From Dryococelus australis (taxonomy: Eukaryota > Arthropoda > Insecta > Phasmatodea > Phasmatidae): a DNA stretch of 64,000 nucleotides. Position numbers and translations under genes: made by a program. This document shows, in pieces, positions 56,530 through 64,000 of this stretch. The DNA lies in assembly GCA_029891345.1 (NCBI GenBank), contig CM056997.1, positions 212,947,212 to 213,011,211 on the forward strand, written 5' to 3'. Under the pieces are notes generated by a model. The model worked only from the letters and a program-made list of their open reading frames with translations, searched no databases and was not told the origin of the DNA. Each line of letters starts with the position of its first letter. Position 1 is the first letter of the stretch.

Positions 56530-59160
56530 TATTTGTTGGCCAAATGTCTGTCTTTGGCATTGGGTCAGTGTTGGAAAACATAAGTTAGCCCACCGTAAAA
56601 ATGTCACTCGGGGCAACATTCGCCCAATGTGCACTTTTACGTTGGCTGCCAACTGGAATATGATATTCAACCTACATTGTTACGCCAATGAAAATTTATG
56701 GTTTTCTGTACGCTTTCCTAAATTCTCTTTCTTTCAAACAAATGCCATATCAATCAAAAAACCAAAATTATGTTTGTTGGCATTGCGTTGGTATTATGTT
56801 GGTTATTCGTAGTATTCGGATCATTTACTAAATTATATAATTTTCTGTTTCAGAAAGGCATTCACACAGTCATTTATCTACAGTTAGCAATGTTTTCCGA
56901 AGACGTGTTATTGCATACATAATGCCAACTAATAAACAACATTCTGCCAATGTTGGTTGCCATTGTTTTAAATAAATCTTACCTAATATAAAAAAGAATT
57001 AAAAAACACATTTACCCCATTAATACTCTCCACATACCACTCCATATCACAATCTGAAGAATCCATTGGCAGTTACTGGATTCGAAACCCATGATCCTTC
57101 GATTAGCAGCCCGATATCTTATCCACTAAACTAGTGCAATTTGTTGCGCACTTGACTACTGTAACTTGTTATCCAAGTGCAGAAATATTCCAGTATCATT
57201 ATATTCCAGTTCGAATATACAATGTTGGCCCAACATACTAAATCCATGCCAATTACCAACTATGTATATCAATGTTCGGCAAACAATCAGCCATCCATGA
57301 TAATTAAAATCTATTTAAAACAAAAATAATGTGTATTAAAATCCGTACGAGTAATCAAACATGAAGAATCGTTGATAATTTTTTATTTCATACATTATAT
57401 TGAGTATTATTCGAAATATGTTAGTTACACAATAATGGGCCAAATTGCCCAATAAACTGAAATGTTTGGTCTCCAACATTATCCCAGTATAAGACCAACA
57501 AAACATATTTCAAAGAAAAATGGCAATTAATGTGAAAGAATACCTATTCCCTAATGTTGACTTAAAATGATGGTAGTACAGTATGTTGGCAGAACGACGT
57601 TCATTAGTTGACATGTACGCAATATCACATCTTCGCAAAACATCGCTAACTGTGGATAAATGACTGTATGAATGTCTTTATGAAAGAGATAAGAATATTA
57701 TTTAGTAAATGATCAAAATACTACCTACAAATAACCAACATAATGCCAACGTTAGTTAGTAGTTGGGTTTCTATAATATTGGAATGGTGATCTGTAATAT
57801 ACACGATAAACCAATGTAAAGCCAACAACAGCATTTTGGTTTTTGATTGATATGGCATATGTTTGAAAGAAAGAGAATTTAGGAAAGTGTGTAGGAAACC
57901 ATACATTTTCATTGGCCCAATAAAGTAGGTTGAGCATCATATTTCAGTTAGCACTCAACGCAAAAATTACATGATTAACACTTTGGTGTTGCACCAAATT
58001 ATGTTTTCCAATATCGGCCCAATGCCAGTGTCAGGCACTAAGCCAACGTTGGGCCAACAAACATTTCTGTATGTTTACCAACTAGTTGCCAACAATTAGC
58101 CAACAATGATCATCAAATATATAATTTTTGTACAATTAGTTTATTTATTAAAAAACAAAATGTTTTAGCAAATATGGAACATTATGTTTTTTCTCTCATC
58201 CCAAACCCTCTATGGATTATTGTTGGAATTAATATTGTTGGAATTATGTTGGTTACACAACGTTGGTCCAACTAACGAAAATTGATCAAACATCAACCGT
58301 TTGATTCCCAAAATTGCTCTAACATAAAACCAACTGAACATATCTAATAGAAAAAGTGGTCAGTAACATGAACAACATTTACATCTCATACAATACAGGA
58401 ATTAGACATTATTTTCATTTAGAATAACTATTCCCTAACTTCGAAATTAAAGTGTTGGTTGTACAATGTCCGCCCAACATAAAAATTAATACCAATTACA
58501 TACCAATTTATTGTCAACATTCAGCCATCATCGGCCATCAAATTAAATTAGAAACAAAACATTTATGTATTAAAAAACCTAAATTTTAAGCAAACATGAA
58601 AATTTGTTTGTTTATTCCAAAAATATTATTGGACATAGTTTGAAATATGTCAGTTTCACAATGTTGGCCCAACTAAAACAATAATAATAAGCACATTCGC
58701 CAACTGTTTGGTTTTAAATATTGTCACAACATAAAACCAACTACACATATTTCAGAGAAAAATTGGCAGTATTGCAAAAATCATTTTCATTTCATAACAT
58801 GCAGGAAAGGAACATTGTTTTAAATAATAATAGCTATTCCCTAACTTTGCCTTGAAATGTTGGTTTTAACATGTTGGCCCAACATAAATATACATACACA
58901 TTACCAACAGTATGTCTACCAACTTGTTGCCAACATTTAGTCAACCATTCTAAAGTTTTCAAAAATTGATCTTCCAACATGTTGTGACATTTTTTGATAT
59001 ATTGAAATATGGTTTTCTAAGGTATCTCATTAAAATTTTCGAGTAAAATTATTTGGCTGGCATATTAGTCTGGGTAATGTTGTTTTCATGTATGTTTTCT
59101 AACCGAAAATATTGCCAACCTTTCCAACAAAACGTCAACCGTTGGGCCAACGCATTTTGC
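56530..59160. mobile_element. Foldback/tandem element rich in TGTTGGCCCAAC palindromes
   Basis: 56535-56975 is matched inverted by 57560-58060 (shared TTTGAAAGAAAGAGAATTTAGG and ACCATACATTTTCATTGG on the right, complements on the left). Direct ~406-bp units also occur; the landmark TATTCCCTAA lies at 57545, 58429 and 58835, so the first interval equals about one unit plus one inverted arm. Variants of TGTTGGCCCAAC occur dozens of times. No transposase. The outer ends start TTGTTGGCC (56533) and end GTTGGGCCAACGC (59152). Confidence 0.7.
57061..57140 (-). other. tRNA-like segment in foldback array
   Basis: Minus strand: A box TAGTTTAGTGGATAAGAT (57116-57133), an anticodon-loop-like CTGCTAA, as in tRNA-Ser(GCT), and B box GGTTTCGAATCC (57078-57089). 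The anticodon stem is mispaired and there is no long variable arm, so not a working tRNA. Confidence 0.5.
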
Positions 59161-60780
59161 TACTTGGGAGTGCTTGGATTGCCTGGGGAAGAGTAATTTT
59201 CATTTTAATAAATGTTCACGGTCTTTGCACCATTTTGCAGTGTTACCTCAGTCGGCAGGTTTCATGCCCGATAACCAGTGTAAGTGGCTTCCAAGAGAAA
59301 CATGTAGTTTACGACGAATAAAACTTTTGAATGAAATTTCACGTATTTTATTTCCGTATAGCCCTCGGGTAATGAAGGGTGCGGGCCCTCGCCACTTTCT
59401 GCCAAAACCCCAACTATTTTATCTAAGTTTTTTATGTGCTTATTCAAGTATTCTCAGAGGATTGCATCGTTTTATAATAATCTAGGGGCTTGTGGTCAGC
59501 TGAAATAGGCCAGAGTCGTAAGCACGTAAGTTGTAATGATTTAGAGGAGTACAGTTTTTCCTCCGAGAGGATTATTGCCGTGGCCGTCTGGCCCATTGAC
59601 CCTGGGATCAATGAGAGTCAGCTATTCCAGAACTTTACTGCATCGCAGTGACGATGCCTGGTGCATACCAGGTAAAACAAAAATTTCCTTAACCTAAAAC
59701 ATCACCATTCGAAAATCTCCTCTCAACCGACAACCCAACCACCAAGCGCCAGCACCTTGTTCTGGCTAGTCTGCTCATCAAAATTTGTGCTGTTGCAACT
59801 TCCAAACCTGAGAGAGGAGTGTTACATGGTGAACAGAATGTAATGTGTGACACATTTTTATATATGGTAAATAGTTTTTGCAAATAAGTCTTTCTTTCAG
59901 CTGTTCGAGAGAAACTTACATGGATACCATTGAACTTTTTAATTAATTTGTAAGGTGCCAAATTAATGCAAAATACATCATTTACTAATTTTACGAAATG
60001 TTTTTCAGTAATTTTGTTTTGTTCAGTATGAAGTGTGTGCATCATTCTAGAGACATCAACATGACAAAATAAATAATTTATTATATTGCTTCCATAAAAG
60101 GGCTCACTGCTAGTCCTGGAGTTCCCTTATTTTTGTGATTCGAAAGCACTAAGCTCTTTTGTATAATAATACAAGATGGCCGACATCCACGTGACCATGT
60201 GGTCGGCACTTTGCACCTTCACTGCTACTTGAGTTTAATTGGAATCTCGTCACATTCATTTATTGGGTGCTACTTTATTATTGGCTTAATTTTACTATGT
60301 GTAGCACTGCAATTTAAAACAGGATAAAAAGTTACTCCTTGTAGCATAAATAGACTGATTAACTTAACGGTAGGTTTGATGATAGCCTCTGGCAGTACGC
60401 TACATGGCCAGCCCTCTACTGCAGGAAGTTCTTACCCGTACCTTTAGATAGTGCGTGGATAGCATGGAAGGTCCCTCGCCCCCAAATAAGGAACTCATTC
60501 TACCTGTGTAGTCTCATGATGTCCCTGGCAACACGGTCCATGCCGCGGGCATGGCCGCAACTGGTACTGTTGATTTCCGATTTCTGGTTCCTGACGTTGT
60601 GGCGCCTCGTTTTCGTAGCTGGTGTGCTGTCGTGCTGCTCTGGCAGCACAAGTATCTGTGAGTTGCGTTGCACCAACCGCCCATTTCTCCTGCCACTGGT
60701 CCTGTACTGGGCGTGGGTACAGAAGGGGGCTGCTGTGATGTGGTTGTGCTGGTGGTAGTAGGCGGCAAGTGGACTGTGCT
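59161..60780. other. Interior segment, one possible ORF
   Basis: Apart from the ORF at 59689-60045 no gene can be supported. 60490-60780 is GC-richer, with open frames on both strands that lack recognisable motifs. Confidence 0.4.
59689..60045 (-). CDS. 118-codon Lys-rich ORF, unrecognised
   Basis: The first two thirds look protein-like (EKHFVKLVNDVFCINLAPYK, IHVSFSRTAERKTYLQKLF). They alternate hydrophobic and basic residues as in a nucleic-acid-binding or transposon-encoded domain. The last third (from about LARTRCWRL) looks like read-through. No paralogue is visible in the window. No function assigned. Confidence 0.35.
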   Translation of the reverse strand: MMHTLHTEQNKITEKHFVKLVNDVFCINLAPYKLIKKFNGIHVSFSRTAERKTYLQKLFTIYKNVSHITFCSPCNTPLSGLEVATAQILMSRLARTRCWRLVVGLSVERRFSNGDVLG

Positions 60781-60974
60781 ACCTCCCAAGTAGAAAAATA
60801 TAGTTGGCCCACATCTTCAGATATGATTGTGAACAAGCAGCCCACATGCACATCCACAGACATTCAAGATGCTGAATGCACCTGCAGATGCATGTGGCTC
60901 ACATTTGAATGACGACTGTGGTATTATGTGTTAACACGTGGGCCACATACTTATATTTAACTCTTAGCAGATGG

Positions 60975-61220
60975 CTGGCAAAACCAGAGTAACCCATAAG
61001 TTTACCACAAGCGGGGCACTTCTGGATGTACTGTCGGCTGATGTCTGGTAAACCAAGAGTTGCCCATAAGTCAACCACAAGTGGGCCATTTCTTAATGAA
61101 CTGTCCGCTGATGTCTGACCAAACAAGAGTTGCCCATAAGTCAACCACAAGCGAGTCACTTATTCTTGATGAACTGTTGGCTGATGTCTGGGAAAACAAG
61201 AGTTACCCATAAGTTAAGAA
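60975..61220 (-). repeat. ~70-bp tandem unit, about four copies
   Basis: ACCACAAG starts at 61003, 61074 and 61144, with a fourth variant near 61217, each followed about 25 bp later by CTGTxGGCTGATGTCTGG. The left arm holds only about 1.7 copies because it is cut by the Jockey insertion. Confidence 0.85.
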
Positions 61221-61445
61221 CAAGTGGACCACTTCCAGCTTTCTGCTTCTGGCCTGCCATAAGTAAACCACGTGTCGTTAGCCAACTGTTGGTAAGCCAT
61301 TTGCGGCCAGCTATTGGCCACTTGAGGTCCACATAGACGCAACTTTCCATGCATTTTCATAACCAAAAAATAATTGTGTCTAACCCAAATAAAATTGTTG
61401 TATATCATATTCATATGTGTTATCTTCAGACTTATTTCACAAACC

Positions 61446-61502
61446 TTTAGTCTATAGTTGAGTATACATAACTGTATACTAAAGGTTTGTGAGTTCGATT
61501 CC
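61446..61502 (+). other. tRNA-like segment in right arm
   Basis: Counterpart of 48842-48910. A-box-like TAGTCTATAGTTGAGTA at 61449-61465 and B-box GTGAGTTCGATTCC at 61489-61502. Confidence 0.45.
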
Positions 61503-62569
61503 AGATTTCTCCAAAGAAACTTACTAATTGCCTTTTTAAGTAAATCTGGATACTTACTTCACATACTTAATTCATTGATTGCTTTTTTATACAGAGCTTT
61601 TTTTATCACGAGTCAATACTGGGATTTATGTGATTAGTTTCAAATACTAGTATTTTAGTTTTGGACTACTTTCAGGTAGGATTTAAATTGCAAAATAATG
61701 AATTTCTTTGCTTGTTATGCTTTGAAGGTTTCTGTTCTAAAAATTATTTTTTACTATTACTAGCAATTCCACATTATAATTTTACTTCATATATACATGA
61801 AATAAAATAATCCATTGAATATGCATATTCTATTTGTTACTGAACAACAACATATGGTCGGTATGCCATAAATTGAACATATGCTTTCCGATCATGTTTC
61901 CTCAGTAATAAGGAACAGATGGCATACCACAAAAGGCGGTATGTACTCTTCGGCAAACATCACTTACACATTTCTACACATTATAAGATTCACGTGGGTG
62001 TTTCACAGACATTTGCTTGTGCGCCATATATGAAATTCCGTAAGTCATTTTGTGTAAAATAGCCCACAATTTCCCACATGATGATGCCCAACTATCAGAA
62101 ATGAACCATTATACGATGCGAGGGCTTTATGTGCAAACATGATCTTATAATCATACTCTTTGGCATTCATCAGCAACATGTATTTTACATACTCCAAGAT
62201 GCCAGTGGGTGTTTCACTGATGTTTGCTTGTGTGAAACATATGAAATTCCGTTAGTCATTTTGTGATAAGTGGCCCATAATCGGCCACATGATGAAGCCC
62301 AACTATCAGAATTGAACCTGTTTACCGCGTTAGGGCTTTAGGTGGAAAAATTATCGTATTTTCATACACTTTGGCATACATCAGACATATGTTTTCCACA
62401 TATTCTAAGATGACAATGGGTGATTCACTGATGTTTGCTTGTGGGCCATACATTAAGTACTGTCGATCATTTTGAGTTTAATGGCCCACATATAAAATAC
62501 GGCCCAAGCAAATACAGCCACTATTGTTCATGTGGTCTTATTGTGTACTACATAAGAAACCACTTGCAA

Positions 62570-62779
62570 TCATGTGGGCGAACATGTACCACCTGTGCCA
62601 ACAGTTATCTGCTTGTTGTTTGCTACTTGGGCTGGTACGTCCTCCCAGACCTCTTCGCTCGCTCGGGCTGCTTCTTTTCCGGGCGCCGGGACGCCATGCA
62701 AGGGTATAGTCAGGAGAGTGTCGTTTGACTGCTGTGTTGTCATCTGGAATGCACCGCTGACAGGTGGCAGAGGCGCCAC
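62570..62779 (-). CDS. 69-codon ORF shared by both arms (right)
   Basis: Same frame as 47565-47774, starting MAPLPPVSGAFQMTTQ. Here a longer overlapping minus-strand frame (62538-63029, 163 codons) is also open, containing NCGASATCQRCIPDDN. It is interrupted in the left arm, so which frame, if any, was coding is unresolved. Confidence 0.3.
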   Translation of the reverse strand: MAPLPPVSGAFQMTTQQSNDTLLTIPLHGVPAPGKEAARASEEVWEDVPAQVANNKQITVGTGGTCSPT

Positions 62780-63221
62780 AATTGCAACCTTCTCGCTGCC
62801 TTTTTCTTGTTGTTTCCGAATCTCTGTTGTGCGTCTGGGCGCTTGGCGTCGGTGCAGCTGACGCTCTCAGGGTTGAGTTTTCTGTCGGGGCGCTGAGCGC
62901 GCTCTGGGTTAAAATGCGTTCGTAGGCAGTGGTGGAGCTGTTGGTATAGTACCCCACACTTCTTCCTGGAACGCTTGAGCGTTTGCGTGCGTTAATTGAA
63001 ACCATATTCAGTTTTTGTTTGCCTAGCAACTATGTTATTTTCCGCATAATTTATTAATTGGACCGATATTATTGCCCTCTGCGTGGTTTCGTCGTTTTCC
63101 GCTCGTGAACAGCGCCCGAGGCGACCTCCTAGTCACGCTCTCGTTCCCCTTCTACACTCCTTGCTTCTCTCTCTCTACCCTTCCACACTCTGCTTGCGTC
63201 TCATGTTCAAGCCTAGATTTT

Positions 63222-63456
63222 TGTGAGCGAATATTCGACGGGCACTTCTTGTCTGTGTCATGCCCATGGAAGTAGCAATCAGCTGATCTTAATAATGATA
63301 CTCAGATAGACCGTTATGGTGCACAACTATACTAGAGTTCGAGCTTCTCCGTCGCAGCTTGATCAGTACAACAAATGCTAAAGTAATATCTGATTTTTAT
63401 TTAACATTCAGTGTAGGTAATATTCTTGTAATGCTGGGTGAGAAGCGTGATTTGAG
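63222..63456. mobile_element. ~235-bp insertion in right arm with empty site in left arm
   Basis: The left arm has the uninterrupted site CCTAGATTTTGAGGG (complement of 47112-47126). The right arm has CCTAGATTTT, then about 235 bp starting TGTGAGCGAATATTCG and ending GAGAAGCGTGATTT, then GAGGG. GATTT flanks the insert on both sides, as expected for a short target-site duplication. The insert has no coding frame and matches nothing else in the window. Confidence 0.65.
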
Positions 63457-64000
63457 GGCGTAGCGCTAAGTGCTGACAGTAACTAGATAATGCGGGGGGT
63501 TGTGCAGCACACTTTTCCCGGAAATTTTCACTAAACGTACAAGAAAAAAGTAACATGAAATATTTCACGTTATTTTTAACGACAGTAAAAGAAAAATATT
63601 AAAAACTCAAAATCTAAAATTCAATGAAAACCAGGTCAAAATCAAGCAAATTTAAGCTAAAATCAAGCAAGTTTCTCGTTTTAAAGCTGCATTTCCAGGT
63701 TTATATAAACGACAATGTTCTATTAACAAAACAAGCAATTTTCATCGAAAATAGAGCAATTTAATCTCAAAATCAACGAAATTTTACAATATTTCACAAA
63801 ATAGGGTGCAGAACATTTCATACTATAAAAACAAGCAATTTCCATCGAAAATCAAGCAATATTATCCCAAAACGAAGCAAATTTACAATTTTTACAAAAT
63901 AGACATTTGAATTTTTTCAGTATAAAAATTAAGCAATTTTAAGCTAAAAACAAGCAAATTTAAGCTAAACTCAAATTAAATATTAAAAAGATAATCGATA

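Larger units (their letters stand above)
46767..64000. mobile_element. Large inverted-repeat element, at least 17.2 kb
   Basis: The left arm (46767-49236) and right arm (about 61070-64000) are inverted copies of high similarity across their whole length, visibly higher than in foldback copy A. Matching continues to the last base of the window, so the right boundary lies outside it. The interior holds a Jockey copy, SINE-like DNA and a foldback/tandem array but no recognised transposase. Size and long inverted termini fit a Polinton-scale or giant foldback element, but no gene in the interior proves this. Confidence 0.7.
61070..64000 (-). repeat. Right arm of large inverted repeat (runs off window)
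   Basis: Inverted counterpart of 46767-49236, with the same order of modules reversed. Relative to the left arm it carries two extra blocks: about 235 bp at 63222-63456 and about 190 bp at roughly 63690-63890. The latter is made of CAAGCAATTTTCATCGAAAA-like words. Confidence 0.85.

Noticed and set aside
57061-57140. Functional tRNA-Ser(GCT)
   Set aside because: A and B boxes and a GCT-like loop are present, but the anticodon stem is mispaired and the long variable arm is missing.
56627-57940. Similar 61-63 codon ORFs at 56627-56812 and 57721-57940
   Set aside because: They are the two sides of an inverted repeat; frames are interrupted and lack motifs.
48930-61414. 66-codon ORFs at 48930-49130 and 61214-61414 with Trp-rich repeats
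   Set aside because: Generated by the ~70-bp tandem units in each arm; the repeat explains the similarity and there is no independent sign of coding.

Overview
The window is repeat-rich eukaryotic DNA with no intact host gene, no rRNA, no CRISPR array and no bacterial-style operon. The mix of degraded elements (Jockey-like non-LTR retrotransposons, Ty3/gypsy LTR retrotransposons, a hAT transposase of the TTF-zinc-finger/DUF4371 type, protein-primed B-family DNA polymerases of the Polinton/Maverick-adintovirus kind, and several long inverted-repeat elements) is typical of a large arthropod genome, most likely an insect. I cannot name the species. Almost every coding stretch carries stops or frameshifts, so I annotate most as pseudogenes.

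Layout. 0-5 kb: AT-rich intergenic DNA with small minisatellites, one tRNA-derived segment and one unrecognised frame-preserving broken ORF. 5.3-17.7 kb: a probable fossil of one Polinton/adintovirus-like element. A protein-primed DNA polymerase (5.3-8.9 kb) and a set of structural-protein-like ORFs (12.9-16.9 kb) lie on the minus strand, two promoter-like TATA modules also face that way, and an acidic ORF is divergent at 17.1-17.7 kb. 18.3-21.5 kb: a foldback-type element with ~0.8 kb inverted arms. 22.0-36.9 kb: a nest made of a minus-strand gypsy copy, a plus-strand Jockey copy, a minus-strand hAT element and a plus-strand gypsy copy. The second gypsy copy is split in its RNase H domain by a ~1.75 kb CpG-rich insertion. 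37.3-40.6 kb: a second copy of the foldback family, containing a 1,338-bp palindrome whose 578-bp arms appear identical, followed by a (TA)n tract and a 38-bp minisatellite. 41.3-43.1 kb: a third gypsy copy. 43.1-46.2 kb: a second, very AT-rich protein-primed polymerase fossil.

46.8-64.0 kb: a large element bounded by highly similar ~2.5-2.9 kb inverted repeats. The right arm runs off the window, so the unit is at least 17 kb. Its interior holds a second Jockey copy (49.2-53.9 kb) and a foldback/tandem array built on TGTTGGCCCAAC-type palindromes (56.5-59.2 kb). Each arm carries a three-fold ~211-bp tandem repeat, a tRNA-like pol III box segment and a conserved 69-codon ORF.

The most interesting signals are the Polinton/adintovirus-like cluster with its promoter modules, the perfect palindrome, and the 17+ kb inverted-repeat element with an internal filled/empty-site comparison. 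All family assignments rest on motif recognition by eye; none was checked against a database.
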